Numbered from the stretch's first letter, positions 27,861 to 36,959 are shown. The stretch: 64,000 bases of DNA from Pseudomonas sp. LRP2-20 (GCF_024349685.1 NZ_AP025944.1:3788001-3852000), one strand, 5' to 3'. Translations and numbers: made by a program. Notes: generated by a model not told the origin, from the letters alone.

Positions 27861-29210
27861 ATGTCGTTGCGCCCCGCCACTGTGCTGTTATCCCTGCCCC
27901 TGGCAGGCCTGGCCCCGTTCGCCCTGGCGGACTCGGCGCAATCGCAAAGCCACGGTTTGCTCGAAGACAGCAGCTGGAGCCTGCTCAACCGCACGGTCTA
28001 CGACCAGCGCGATTACAAACACGGTGGGCGCAACAGCAGCGCACGCAATGCCTACAAGCCGCGCAGCGAACGTAATGGCATGGCTGAAGAATGGGCCTAC
28101 GGCCTGATGGGCACCTTGCAGTCCGGCTTCACCCAAGGCCTGATCGGTGTTGGCGTCGATGCCCACGTCTATCAGGGCGTGCAACTCGACAGCGGCGGCG
28201 GTCGTGCCGGCAAGGCGCGCCTGCTGAGTGTGGACAACGACGGCCATCCAAAGAACGAATACAGCCGTGGCGGTGCAGCGCTGAAGCTGCGGGTATCCGG
28301 TACCGTGCTGTCCTGGGGAGAACAGCGGGTGAAGACGCCCGTGTTCAGTTCTTCCGACAGCCGCCTGCTGCCCGAAACGGCCACCGGATTGTTCCTCTCC
28401 AGCAACGAGATCGACACCCTCAAGCTGGTCGCCGGCCACTTCAACGAAAATACCGACCGCAACGCGTCCAGCCACGACCAGGGCTTCGTAGTGAACTACT
28501 CCGACGGCCGCCAGGGCAACAGTTTCGACCTCGCCGGCCTGGTGTGGAACCCCGGCGCCGCCTTCAGCGCCAGCCTGTACACCTCGCGCTACGAAGACAA
28601 CTGGAACCAGCACTACCTCGGCAGCACCCTCACCCATGCACTGGACGAACGCCGCAGCCTGAGCCTGGACCTCAACCTGTACCGCACCACCGACACCGGC
28701 AAGGCGCTGTCCGGGCGTATCGACAACACCACCTGGAGCCTGGTCTCGCGCTACAACCAAGGCCCACACAGCGTCAGCCTCGGCTGGCAGCAAGTGGACG
28801 GCAACACGCCATTCGACTACGTCAGCCGCGGGGCGATCTACCTCGCCAACGCCGTGCAGATGTCCGACTTCAACGCCCCGAACGAAAAATCATGGCAGGC
28901 GCGCTATGACCTGAACATGGGCGGCTACGGCATGCCGGGGCTGAGCCTGAGCGCCTTGTACGTACGCGGCTTCGATATCGACGGCACTCACGTCGACCCC
29001 AACGGCGGCTATGCGTACCTGGGTTATGGCAAGGGCGGCAAGCACTGGGAGCGGGACCTGGAGGCGCGCTATGTGGTGCAGAGTGGCAAGGCCAAGGGCA
29101 CCACCTTCTCGCTGCGGCACAACATGCACCGGGGCAATACGGCGCAGGCGGAGCTGGATGGTGACCAGATCCGCCTGGCCGTGGAGTGGCCGTTGTCAGG
29201 CAGTTTCTGA
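27861..29210 (+). CDS. OprD-family outer-membrane porin in the corrinoid-uptake operon
   Basis: A 449-residue porin with signal peptide MSLRPATVLLSLPLAGLAPFALA. OprD-family traits: GLLEDSSWSLLNRTVYDQRDY, then AEEWAYGLMGTLQSGFTQG, SLSLDLNLYRTTDTGKALSG, WQARYDLNMGGYGMPGL and a C-terminal WPLSGSF. It begins 17 bases after the ATPase stop with no terminator between, so it is probably co-transcribed under riboswitch 2. OprD porins normally pass amino acids, acids or carbapenems, so inclusion in a cobalamin-regulated operon is unusual. It may admit corrinoid precursors. Confidence 0.87.
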   Translation: MSLRPATVLLSLPLAGLAPFALADSAQSQSHGLLEDSSWSLLNRTVYDQRDYKHGGRNSSARNAYKPRSERNGMAEEWAYGLMGTLQSGFTQGLIGVGVDAHVYQGVQLDSGGGRAGKARLLSVDNDGHPKNEYSRGGAALKLRVSGTVLSWGEQRVKTPVFSSSDSRLLPETATGLFLSSNEIDTLKLVAGHFNENTDRNASSHDQGFVVNYSDGRQGNSFDLAGLVWNPGAAFSASLYTSRYEDNWNQHYLGSTLTHALDERRSLSLDLNLYRTTDTGKALSGRIDNTTWSLVSRYNQGPHSVSLGWQQVDGNTPFDYVSRGAIYLANAVQMSDFNAPNEKSWQARYDLNMGGYGMPGLSLSALYVRGFDIDGTHVDPNGGYAYLGYGKGGKHWERDLEARYVVQSGKAKGTTFSLRHNMHRGNTAQAELDGDQIRLAVEWPLSGSF

Positions 29211-29723
29211 CAGGCCCACGCCCTCTATGGCGAGCCAATGCTCCATATGTGTCGTACGCCATACCGGGTCGTCCTCCACATCGATCAGCGAAAAGCCCTG
29301 CCGCTCCCAGAAGCGGATCGCCCCGGGCAAAAACGGGTGGGTATGCAGGTACAGGCATTCGACTGCAGCGGCACGGGCGTGCTCGCGCAAGGCGGCGAAC
29401 AATGCTGCAGCCAGGCCATGACGGCGGTACTCGGGCAGCACGAACAGGCGCACCACCTCGACCACCCGCTTGTCGTGGTAATCGAGCTGAGCGAAGCGGT
29501 GGTCGTAAGGCAGATAGCCGACGCCGGCGATCAAACGACCTTGATCGCGGGCTTCGAGGAAATGGCCTTCGCCGTCCAGGTAAGTCTGCGCGAAGTGGGC
29601 GAGGTCCTTGGGCATCGGCGAATCGGCCAACATCGGGAAAAGCCCACGCCGAGCGCTGTCGATGAACGCCACGACTTCACGGATACTGCCGTGGCTGGGG
29701 GGTTGGATGATCCACTGGGTCAT
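29196..29723 (-). CDS. GNAT-family N-acetyltransferase
   Basis: A 175-residue acetyltransferase: VVEVVRLFVLPEYRRHGLAAALFAALREHA contains the acetyl-CoA loop (R-R-H-G-L-A), followed by LPGAIRFWERQGFSLID. The substrate is unknown. Its 3' end overlaps the convergent oprD-like gene by 15 bases. Confidence 0.86.
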   Translation of the reverse strand: MTQWIIQPPSHGSIREVVAFIDSARRGLFPMLADSPMPKDLAHFAQTYLDGEGHFLEARDQGRLIAGVGYLPYDHRFAQLDYHDKRVVEVVRLFVLPEYRRHGLAAALFAALREHARAAAVECLYLHTHPFLPGAIRFWERQGFSLIDVEDDPVWRTTHMEHWLAIEGVGLSETA

Positions 29724-29793
29724 GAGCTTGGAAACGTGATCTGAGCGAGCGTTTTTCTACCTCAAGGGCTGATGGCTGGCAACCCGACACCGC

Positions 29794-29799
29794 TATAAT
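29794..29799 (+). promoter_or_regulatory. Sigma-70 -10 element TATAAT for the lipoprotein gene
   Basis: A perfect TATAAT hexamer 34 bases upstream of the lipoprotein ATG. No strong -35 is seen at 17 bases. Confidence 0.45.
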
Positions 29800-29832
29800 C
29801 CCCCTTCTGCACTACGCCCCCAAGGCCACCCC

Positions 29833-30312
29833 ATGCCCTGCATCCAGAAGTTGCTGCTACCCCTGCTGTTCATTGCCGCCCTTGCCGCCTGCGACCAGAA
29901 GCCCTCCCGCGAAGAGCAGATCCTGGCCAACCTGCCGCTGCAGGAAGCCTACGACCACAACATCGAGCGCATGGCCGCGCTGCTGACCCGCACCCACCCG
30001 CAGCTGGATGCAGCCACCATCAGCAACGTCCTGCGCAAGCACCTCACCGTCGAGGACCAGCGCCAGGACCTGTTCAAGCTCTACAGCGAGAAGCATTTCA
30101 GCGACGCCGAATTCGCCACCATCGTCGCCGCCACCCGCGACCCGGCCAAGGCCAGGGCGCTGGAAGAGACCGAAGAAGGCAAGCGCCTGAGCGACAAGCT
30201 TACCGGCCTGATGCGTGAGACCGCGCAGGACAAAAAGGTCCAGGCGCTGGCCGAGCAGCGCATGCAGCAGGTGGAGGATGAACTGAAAGCGCTGGAGAAG
30301 TCAGGCTCCTGA
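29833..30312 (+). CDS. Predicted lipoprotein, DUF2059-like
   Basis: A 159-residue protein with a lipoprotein signal: hydrophobic LLLPLLFIAALAAC ends in the lipobox LAAC, with Cys20 as the lipidated residue. The mature part is helical; LFKLYSEKHFSDAEFATIVAAT followed by EEGKRLSDKL resembles the DUF2059 pattern. Asp at +2 (CDQ) would favour inner-membrane retention under the E. coli rule, which does not hold strictly in Pseudomonas. Function unknown. Confidence 0.78.
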   Translation: MPCIQKLLLPLLFIAALAACDQKPSREEQILANLPLQEAYDHNIERMAALLTRTHPQLDAATISNVLRKHLTVEDQRQDLFKLYSEKHFSDAEFATIVAATRDPAKARALEETEEGKRLSDKLTGLMRETAQDKKVQALAEQRMQQVEDELKALEKSGS

Positions 30313-30325
30313 TTCCTTGACCTGG

Positions 30326-30362
30326 CACCGGCTGCGCCGGTGTTCGCGGGGCAAGCCCGCTG
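30326..30362. repeat. Hairpin plus REP core
   Basis: CACCGGC-TGC-GCCGGTG makes a 7-bp hairpin shortly after the lipoprotein stop, followed by GCGGGGCAAGCCCGC, a slightly degenerate REP core. It is probably a terminator, and a third copy of the REP family in this window. A further degenerate REP-like stretch extends to ~30445. Confidence 0.55.
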
Positions 30363-30496
30363 TCACAGGATCACCCCATAGCTGACGGATGTGCGGTCCC
30401 TGGGGGCGGGCTTGTCGAGGCGTCGAACCGCCGTGAACAGGCCGCAACAGAGCGCTTGCGCTTCAGCAAAGATGAACTTCACTGCTGTAACAAGCC

Positions 30497-30514
30497 TTGT
30501 CATAAAACTGTCGT
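30497..30514 (+). promoter_or_regulatory. Pho box upstream of the ParA-like gene
   Basis: TTGTCATAAAACTGTCGT matches the Pho box consensus CTGTCATAWAWCTGTCAY at 16 of 18 positions, 58 bases before the ATG at 30573. It implies activation by PhoB under phosphate limitation. Prediction only. Confidence 0.6.
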
Positions 30515-30572
30515 GATTCGGTCATAGGATTGACCCCTACCTGACATTTCCCTCTTCATGGATGAGCGTCTC

Positions 30573-31349
30573 ATGCGTCGTGTGGTTTTCAATCAGAAAG
30601 GTGGCGTCGGCAAATCGAGCATCGCCTGCAACCTCGCCGCGGCCAGTGCGGCCGAAGGCTATCGCACGTTGCTGGTCGACCTCGACCCCCAGGCCAATGC
30701 CACCTACTACCTCACCGGGCTGACCGACGACGCCATCCCCGCCGGTATCGCCGACTTCTTCCGCCAGACACTCTCGCCGGTTACCGCCGCCGGCAAGAAG
30801 CACCGCGTGGCGATCACCGAAACCCGCTACGACAACCTGCACCTGGTGACCGCCAGCCCCGACCTCAGCGACCTGCAGAGCAAGCTGGAGAGCAAGTTCA
30901 AGATCAACAAGCTGCGCAAGCTGCTGGTGGAGCTGGGCGAGGACTACGAGCGGATCTACATCGACACCCCGCCGGCGCTGAACTTCTATACCTTCAGCGC
31001 CCTGGTGGCCGCCGAACGCCTGCTGATTCCGTTCGACTGCGACAGCTTCTCGCGCCAGGCACTGCTCAGCGTCATGGCCGAGGTCGAGGAACTGCGCCAG
31101 GACCACAACCCGGCGCTGCTGGTCGAAGGCGTGGTGGTCAACCAGTTCGCCGGGCGCACCGCGCTGCACCAGACCCTGGTCGAGCAGCTGCGCAACGAAG
31201 GCCTGCCGGTGTTGCCGGTGTACCTCAGCAACTCGATCAAGATGCGCGAATCGCACCAGGTTTCGGTACCGCTGGTACACATGGCGCCACGCCACAAGCT
31301 GGCGCAAGAGTTCGTCGAACTGCTGGACGCGCTCGAACGCGCGGCCTGA
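30573..31349 (+). CDS. ParA/MinD-family ATPase (orphan)
   Basis: A 258-residue deviant-Walker ATPase: VVFNQKGGVGKSSIACNLAAA contains KGGVGKS (signature Lys9 and Lys14), then LLVDLDPQANATYYL and YIDTPPALNFYTF. Such proteins act as dynamic ATPase switches in positioning DNA or complexes. No ParB gene or parS-like repeats are next to it. The ATG at 30573 follows GGATGAG at good spacing and gives the usual MRRVVFNQKGG start; the upstream ATG at 30558 lacks a Shine-Dalgarno. Confidence 0.87.
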   Translation: MRRVVFNQKGGVGKSSIACNLAAASAAEGYRTLLVDLDPQANATYYLTGLTDDAIPAGIADFFRQTLSPVTAAGKKHRVAITETRYDNLHLVTASPDLSDLQSKLESKFKINKLRKLLVELGEDYERIYIDTPPALNFYTFSALVAAERLLIPFDCDSFSRQALLSVMAEVEELRQDHNPALLVEGVVVNQFAGRTALHQTLVEQLRNEGLPVLPVYLSNSIKMRESHQVSVPLVHMAPRHKLAQEFVELLDALERAA

Positions 31350-31413
31350 ACTGCGACAACCTGCCACGGCCAGGCACTACCCTGCCGTTCGTCCGGGTGA
31401 TAGATTCGCCGCC

Positions 31414-31824
31414 ATGAAAATCACCCGGCACACCCGCACGCTGACTGCCTGGACGCTCTATGCCAGCGTCCTGTTCAGCCTGTTGCTGTGCGGCCTGCAC
31501 CACGGCCAGATGGGCGGCCTGCGCCTGGCCGGGCTGGAAGGTGGTTTCTGCTCGATCAACAGCGAGCACGGTGTGGCCATCGACCTCGACGGTGCCGGTG
31601 GCGACCAGCACATGGCGCAGCTCGACTGCCCGGTGTGCTCCTCGTTCGGCCTGGCCGTGCCTCTGGGCAGCGGTGCCTGGTCGTTCAGCCCGGCACAGGT
31701 CACTGCCACCTCGCCCATCGTCGTGCGCAGCTGGGCGCAACCGCCACCCCGTTACCTGCGCCCTGCCCTTACCCCCCGTGCTCCCCCTGCCATCTTCCCC
31801 GCAGCCGTTACTCAAATCGCCTGA
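31414..31824 (+). CDS. DUF2946 family protein
   Basis: A 136-residue protein with an N-terminal hydrophobic segment (TLYASVLFSLLLCGLHHGQM) and a later DCPVCSSFGLAVP with a CXXC pair, the arrangement seen in DUF2946 proteins. It lies 67 bases before a TonB receptor, a common pairing in Pseudomonas metal-related loci. The HH and CXXC motifs suggest metal handling, but no function is established. Confidence 0.7.
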   Translation: MKITRHTRTLTAWTLYASVLFSLLLCGLHHGQMGGLRLAGLEGGFCSINSEHGVAIDLDGAGGDQHMAQLDCPVCSSFGLAVPLGSGAWSFSPAQVTATSPIVVRSWAQPPPRYLRPALTPRAPPAIFPAAVTQIA

Positions 31825-31891
31825 CTTCAGCCGGGTGCGCCTGCCTGCGCACTCGCGTCAGCCATGACCTTTGCGTGGAAGACCCAACAAC

Positions 31892-34042
31892 ATGCTCCGC
31901 AAAACCTCCCTGGTGCTCCTCATGGGCACCTGCACCTTCGCCTGGGCGGACGATGCCGCCGTCGAACTCAGCGCCACCACCATCGATGGTGAGCGCGATG
32001 CACCCTCCGGCGTGCAACTGGACCAGCCGATCCGCACCGGCTCGCGGCTTGGCCTCAGCGCTCGGGAAACACCTGCTTCGGTCAGCGTCTCGGACCGGCG
32101 TGTCATCGAAGCGCGCGACGCCAAGGACAGCCAGGACGTGATCAACGCCATGACTGGCGTCAACGCATCGGCCAACCCGGGTTACGGCGGCTTCGTCAGC
32201 TACCGCGGCTTTACCCAGAACCAGGTCAGCCAGCTCTACAACGGCATCAACCTCGGCTACAGCAGTGCCACCCGGCCGGTGGATGCCTGGGTGCTGGACC
32301 GCGTCGAACTGCTCGGCGGGCCGTCTTCCTTCCTGCATGGCGCAGGTGCCGTGGGCGGCTCGATCAACTACATCACCAAGACCGCCAGCCGCGACCAGCA
32401 AATCATCGATGGCCGCGTGCGCTACGGCAGTTACGACGACTCGGAAGTGGCATTCGGCATCAACCAGGCGCTGGCCAGCAACCCGGCCGATGCACGCCAC
32501 TTCATGCGCCTGGACTTCAGCCACACCGATGGCAATGGCTACATCGACCGCAACCAGCGCAACACCGACAGCCTGGCGTTTTCCCTGCTCAGCGACCTGA
32601 CGCCCGACCTGACCCACACCCTGGCGCTGGAATACCAGGAGGACCGCGAAGACAGCCCGTACTGGGGAACGCCGATCCTGCCAGGGCGCAGCACCATGAA
32701 GATCGACAACAGCCGCCGCTTCGAGAACTACAACGTCGCCGATGGCCGTTACGAACAGCGGGTGCGCTGGCTGCGCTCGCTGCTCGATTACCAGCTCAGC
32801 GACAGCACCAGCGTGCACAACACCCTGTACCACTACAGCGCCCAGCGCGATTACCGCAACGTCGAACGCTACAGCTACACCAGCAGCGGCAACGTCCAGC
32901 GCGCCAGCCCCTACCTGCAGCGCCACCAACAGAGCGTGCTGGGCGACCGCATCGAGCTGCGCCACGACAATCAGCTGTTCGGCCTGGCCAGCCAGTGGTC
33001 GCTGGGCCTGGACTACTCGCACATGCGCCAGAGCGTGTACCCGACGGCCGGAAGCTGGACCGATGTGGTCGACCCGGACCACTTCGACCCAGGCAGCTTC
33101 TACGACATCCCCGGGGTGAATGCCGGGCTGAGCAAGCAGCGCCGGCATGTCACCAGCAACCGCGCGGTGTTCGCCGAAAACCGCCTGCAACTGACCGAGC
33201 GCCTGGCCTTGCTCACGGCCCTGCGTTACGACTACCTGGACATGGAGGTGACCAACTATGGCGCGGTGACGCCAACTTCACCGGCATTCTTCGAGCGGCG
33301 CTGGGAACCGCTGTCCGGGCGCATCGGCCTGACCTACGAACTGACGCCGTCGGCCAGCCTCTATGCCCAGTACAGCACCGCTGCCGACCTGCCGGCCGGC
33401 TCGCTGGCGGCGGCCACCTACGCCAACGTCGGCACATTCGACCTGTCCAAGGGCGAGCAATGGGAGGTGGGCAGCAAGTTCGACTTCCTCGACGGACGCG
33501 GCGCGGCGACCGTGGCCTTGTACCAGATCGTGCGCAAGGACTTTGCCGTGCGCGATTCGAGCAACCCCAACCTGACGGTCCAGGCCGGCCAGCAGACCTC
33601 GCGCGGGGTCGAGTTGTCCGGGCGGCTGCAGGTCACGCCGAAGCTGCTGGCCGAGGGCAACTATGCCTACGTCGACGCGCAGTACGATGAGTTCAACGAA
33701 GCGGTCAACGGCGTTTCGGTATCACGCAAGGGCAACGCCCCGGTGAACGTGCCGGCCAATGTCGCCAACCTGTGGCTGACTTACAGCTTGACCTCGGCCT
33801 GGTCGGCGGGTGTGGATGCGCGCTATGTCGGCTCGGTGTATGCCGACAACGCCAACACCCTCAAGGCGCCGGCCTATACCTTGTTCGGCACCTTTGCCCG
33901 CTATCGGCTGGATGAACACACCACGATCACCGGGCGGGTGCGCAACCTGACCGATGAGGTGTATGCCAAGCAGGCTTATGGGCTGCAGTACTACATGGGC
34001 GCACCGCGCACATTCGAGGTGGCGGTAGACATGCGCTTCTGA
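31892..34042 (+). CDS. TonB-dependent outer-membrane receptor (siderophore-type)
   Basis: A 716-residue receptor with signal peptide MLRKTSLVLLMGTCTFAWA|DDA. A plug domain follows (DSQDVINAMTGVNASANPGY, then LLGGPSSFLHGAGAVGGSIN) and then a barrel ending PRTFEVAVDMRF with C-terminal Phe. The plug-to-barrel region resembles siderophore or metal receptors. No Fur, Zur or B12 element is evident upstream, and the linkage to DUF2946 suggests copper or another metal. A TTG at 31871 is in frame, but ATG 31892 gives the clean signal peptide. Confidence 0.87.
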   Translation: MLRKTSLVLLMGTCTFAWADDAAVELSATTIDGERDAPSGVQLDQPIRTGSRLGLSARETPASVSVSDRRVIEARDAKDSQDVINAMTGVNASANPGYGGFVSYRGFTQNQVSQLYNGINLGYSSATRPVDAWVLDRVELLGGPSSFLHGAGAVGGSINYITKTASRDQQIIDGRVRYGSYDDSEVAFGINQALASNPADARHFMRLDFSHTDGNGYIDRNQRNTDSLAFSLLSDLTPDLTHTLALEYQEDREDSPYWGTPILPGRSTMKIDNSRRFENYNVADGRYEQRVRWLRSLLDYQLSDSTSVHNTLYHYSAQRDYRNVERYSYTSSGNVQRASPYLQRHQQSVLGDRIELRHDNQLFGLASQWSLGLDYSHMRQSVYPTAGSWTDVVDPDHFDPGSFYDIPGVNAGLSKQRRHVTSNRAVFAENRLQLTERLALLTALRYDYLDMEVTNYGAVTPTSPAFFERRWEPLSGRIGLTYELTPSASLYAQYSTAADLPAGSLAAATYANVGTFDLSKGEQWEVGSKFDFLDGRGAATVALYQIVRKDFAVRDSSNPNLTVQAGQQTSRGVELSGRLQVTPKLLAEGNYAYVDAQYDEFNEAVNGVSVSRKGNAPVNVPANVANLWLTYSLTSAWSAGVDARYVGSVYADNANTLKAPAYTLFGTFARYRLDEHTTITGRVRNLTDEVYAKQAYGLQYYMGAPRTFEVAVDMRF

Positions 34043-34048
34043 TGCCAA

Positions 34049-34080
34049 TGTCTGTGCCGGCCTCGACGCCGGCACAGACA
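34049..34080. terminator. Bidirectional terminator
   Basis: TGTCTGTGCCGGC and GCCGGCACAGACA form a 13-bp perfect stem with a six-base loop between the convergent TonB receptor and ABC ATPase genes. Confidence 0.8.
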
Positions 34081-34108
34081 TCACGACAACCGCTGCATGG
34101 CCCGACAA

Positions 34109-34852
34109 TCAGCAGGCCTGGGCCGACGTCACCGTACCAATGAAATTGGCCAGCTCGGGCGTTCGCGGTGCCGCGAACACCTCGCGCGGGTGGCCCACTT
34201 CATGCACCTTGCCCTGGTGCATGAACACCAGCTTGTCGCCCACTTCACGGGCAAAACGCATCTCATGGGTGACCATGATCAGGGTCATGCCCTCGCTGGC
34301 CAGCTGTCGCACCACACCCAGCACTTCATTGACCAGTTCAGGGTCGAGGGCCGACGTGATTTCATCGCACAGCAGTACCTTCGGTGACATGGCCAGGGCC
34401 CGTGCAATCGCCACGCGCTGCTGCTGGCCACCGGACAGCCGGTCTGGGTAGGCATCGAATTTTTCCGCCAGCCCGACCCGAGCCAGCATCTGTTCGGCGA
34501 GCTGGCGCGCGTCACCACGGCTGGCCTTCTTCACTACCTGCGGGGCCAGCATCACGTTCTCGCCGACACTCAGGTGCGGGAACAGGTTGAACTGCTGGAA
34601 CACCATGCCGACCTTCTGGCGCAAGGCACGCAAGTCGGCACGCGCGGCGTCCAGGTATTCACCGTCGACCTCGATCACACCGTCGCTGATCGACTCCAGA
34701 CCATTGAGCGTACGCAGCAGCGTGCTCTTGCCTGAACCACTACGGCCGATGATGGCCACCACTTCACCCTCTTCGATGCTCAGGTCGACACCCTTGAGCA
34801 CGTGGTTGTCGCCATAGTACTTGTGTAAAGCAGACACTCTAAGCAGGGGCAT
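34109..34852 (-). CDS. Polar amino-acid ABC transporter ATPase
   Basis: A 247-residue GlnQ/HisP-type ATPase: Walker A IIGRSGSGKSTLLRTLNGLE, Q-loop VFQQFNLFPHLSV, signature LSGGQQQRVAIARALA, Walker B VLLCDEITSALDPELV and H-loop MVTHEMRFAREV. It overlaps the adjacent permease gene by 14 bases and is the last gene of the four-gene importer operon. Confidence 0.94.
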   Translation of the reverse strand: MPLLRVSALHKYYGDNHVLKGVDLSIEEGEVVAIIGRSGSGKSTLLRTLNGLESISDGVIEVDGEYLDAARADLRALRQKVGMVFQQFNLFPHLSVGENVMLAPQVVKKASRGDARQLAEQMLARVGLAEKFDAYPDRLSGGQQQRVAIARALAMSPKVLLCDEITSALDPELVNEVLGVVRQLASEGMTLIMVTHEMRFAREVGDKLVFMHQGKVHEVGHPREVFAAPRTPELANFIGTVTSAQAC

Positions 34853-35486
34853 GCAGCCTCCTTTCCAGATAACGGGCGCTCAGCGAGAGCGGATAGCAGA
34901 GGATGAAATAGCCCAACGCGACCAGACCGTAGACCATGAACGGCTCGAACGTCGCATTGGCCAGCATGCCGCCAGTCTTGGTCAGCTCGGTGAAGCCGAT
35001 GATCGAAGTCACCGCCGTGCCCTTGACCACCTGCACCGAGAAGCCCACGGTCGGGGCGACCGCGATACGCAGCGCCTGCGGCAGGATCACATGGCGCAAT
35101 TGCTCCAGGCGGTTCAGCGCCAGGCTGCCCGAGGCCTCCCACTGGCCGCGCGGAATCGCTTCGACGCAGCCGCGCCAGATTTCGGCAAGGAAGGCACTGG
35201 TGAACAGGGTCAGGGCAATGGCGGCCGCCATCCAGGCCGACACATCCAGGCCGAACAAGGCAATCCCGAAAAACACCATGAACAGCTGCATCAACAAGGG
35301 AGTGCCCTGAAACAACTCGATATAGCCACGCGCCAGACCCCGCCATATCGGTTGCTCGGACAGCCGGGCCAGCAATATCAGCAAGCCGGCCAGCCCCCCG
35401 CAGACAAAGGCCACCAGCGACAGCAACAAGGTCCATTGCAGGCCGATCAGCAGGTTGCGCAGGATGTCCCAGAACGTGAAGTCCAT
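34839..35486 (-). CDS. Polar amino-acid ABC transporter permease
   Basis: A 215-residue HisMQ-type permease with about five helices. The TIGR01726-like N-terminal segment (GLQWTLLLSLVAFVCGGLAGLLI) is followed by YIELFQGTPLLMQLF and the EAA-type coupling loop EASGSLALNRLEQLRHVILPQA. It pairs with the second permease, whose gene shares one base with it. Confidence 0.92.
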   Translation of the reverse strand: MDFTFWDILRNLLIGLQWTLLLSLVAFVCGGLAGLLILLARLSEQPIWRGLARGYIELFQGTPLLMQLFMVFFGIALFGLDVSAWMAAAIALTLFTSAFLAEIWRGCVEAIPRGQWEASGSLALNRLEQLRHVILPQALRIAVAPTVGFSVQVVKGTAVTSIIGFTELTKTGGMLANATFEPFMVYGLVALGYFILCYPLSLSARYLERRLHAPA

Positions 35487-36151
35487 CAGCGTCTCCCCAT
35501 CAGCAGGCGCTGCCCCAGCCAGACCAGCACCTGGCGCACAACGATGGCCATGAGCAGATACAGTGCAGTGGTCAGCAGGTAGGTTTCAAACGCGCGAAAG
35601 TTGCGCGACTGAATGAAATTGGCGGCAAACGACAGCTCTTCGGTGGCGATCTGCGAACACACCGCCGACCCCAGCATCACGATCACGATCTGACTCGTCA
35701 GCGCCGGCCACACCTTGGCCAGCGCAGGCTGCAATACCACATGGCGAAACGCTTCGAAGCGGTTCATGGCCAAGGCCGCGGCAGCTTCCAGCTGCCCTTT
35801 GGGGATGGCCTGGATACCTGCACGTATGATCTCCGTGGAGTAGGCGCCCAGGTTGACCACCATGGCCAGCACGGCCGCCTGCCACTCGGTCAGGCGAATG
35901 CCCAGCGCTGGCAGGCCGAAAAAGATGAAGAACAGCTGGACGATGAACGGCGTGTTGCGGATCAGCTCCACATACAGACCGAACAGCGCGTCGAAGGGCC
36001 GCACACGCCAGGCGCGCACGCCGGCGCCCAGCACGCCGATGGCCACGCCAAGCAGCGTGCCGATCGCCGTCAGCTGGAGCGTGAACAAAGCGCCGTTGAG
36101 CAGCAGGTCAGCCTGGGCAAGCACAGGGGCGAAATTGAATTCATAGGCCAT
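35486..36151 (-). CDS. Polar amino-acid ABC transporter permease
   Basis: A 221-residue HisMQ-type permease: LLNGALFTLQLTAIGTLLGVAIGVLGAG, then YVELIRNTPFIVQLFFIFFGLPAL and EAAAALAMNRFEAFRHVVLQPAL as the coupling loop. It forms the heterodimeric channel with the neighbouring permease. The ATG at 36151 (MAYEFNF) has GGAG ten bases upstream, better than the in-frame GTG at 36157. Confidence 0.92.
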   Translation of the reverse strand: MAYEFNFAPVLAQADLLLNGALFTLQLTAIGTLLGVAIGVLGAGVRAWRVRPFDALFGLYVELIRNTPFIVQLFFIFFGLPALGIRLTEWQAAVLAMVVNLGAYSTEIIRAGIQAIPKGQLEAAAALAMNRFEAFRHVVLQPALAKVWPALTSQIVIVMLGSAVCSQIATEELSFAANFIQSRNFRAFETYLLTTALYLLMAIVVRQVLVWLGQRLLMGRR

Positions 36152-36173
36152 GGTCACAGGCTCCGGGCTGTGC

Positions 36174-36959
36174 TCAGAGGTCGGCCGGCAGCGGCTGTTT
36201 CAGCCATTTCTCGGCGTTGCGGTCAAGGCTGCCGTCAGCCTTGGCTGCGTCCAGCGTGGCATTGACCTTTTCCAGCAACGCTGGCTGGTTCTTGGCCAGG
36301 CCAACGTACACCGGCGAATCCTTGAGCTTGACCTTGACCACCGGCACCTTGGCGGGATTCTTCTCGGCGATGGCAGCCATCACCACGCTGCCGCTGGCGA
36401 TCAGCTCGACCTGCCCGGAAAGATAGGCGGCGATGGTGGAGTTGTTGTCTTCGAAGCGTTTGATCACCGCGCCCTTGGGCGCCACGGCGCTGAGTTCCAT
36501 GTCTTCGATCGAGCCACGTGTGACGCTGATGGTCTTGCCGTCGATCGCCTCGATACCGGCGATTTCCACTTCGGCCGGGCCGAACACGGCCAGGTAGAAC
36601 GGTGCATAGGGCCGGGAGAAATCGATCACCGCTGCACGCTCGGGGTTCTTGCCCAGGCTCGAGATCACCAGGTCGACCTTGCCAGTGGTGAGGAACGGAA
36701 TCCGGTTGGTGCTGTTGACCGGCGTCAGTGCCAGCTTCACACCAAGCTTGTCAGCCAGCAGTTGCGCCGTGTCGACGTCCAGACCACGGGGCTTCAGGTC
36801 CGGGCCCACCGAGCCGAAGGGCGGAAAGTCCTGCGGCACCGCCACCTTGAGCACGCCTCGGGCGCTGATGTCGGCCAGTGCATCGGCCTGGGCAGTGGGC
36901 AGCGCAAAGCTGGCGCTACAGAACAGGCTGGCCAGGAACAGGGTACGGAAAGTCTTCAT
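36174..36959 (-). CDS. Periplasmic amino-acid-binding protein (SBP family 3)
   Basis: A 261-residue binding protein with signal peptide MKTFRTLFLASLFCSASFALPTAQA. The family 3 fold shows GVLKVAVPQDFPPFGSVGPD, then PRGLDVDTAQLLADKLGVKL, TTGKVDLVISSLGKNPERAAVIDFSRPY and GKTISVTRGSIEDMEL. The first gene of the importer operon, it starts inside a region with a conserved palindrome that the divergent GntR regulator likely binds. The ligand is probably a polar amino acid or related compound. The upstream extension to 37178 is not coding. Confidence 0.92.
   Translation of the reverse strand: MKTFRTLFLASLFCSASFALPTAQADALADISARGVLKVAVPQDFPPFGSVGPDLKPRGLDVDTAQLLADKLGVKLALTPVNSTNRIPFLTTGKVDLVISSLGKNPERAAVIDFSRPYAPFYLAVFGPAEVEIAGIEAIDGKTISVTRGSIEDMELSAVAPKGAVIKRFEDNNSTIAAYLSGQVELIASGSVVMAAIAEKNPAKVPVVKVKLKDSPVYVGLAKNQPALLEKVNATLDAAKADGSLDRNAEKWLKQPLPADL

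Noticed and set aside
31350..31413. Fur, Zur or cobalamin element for the second TonB receptor
   Set aside because: No recognisable box or riboswitch blocks occur between the ParA-like gene and the DUF2946 gene, or in the 67 bases before the receptor.
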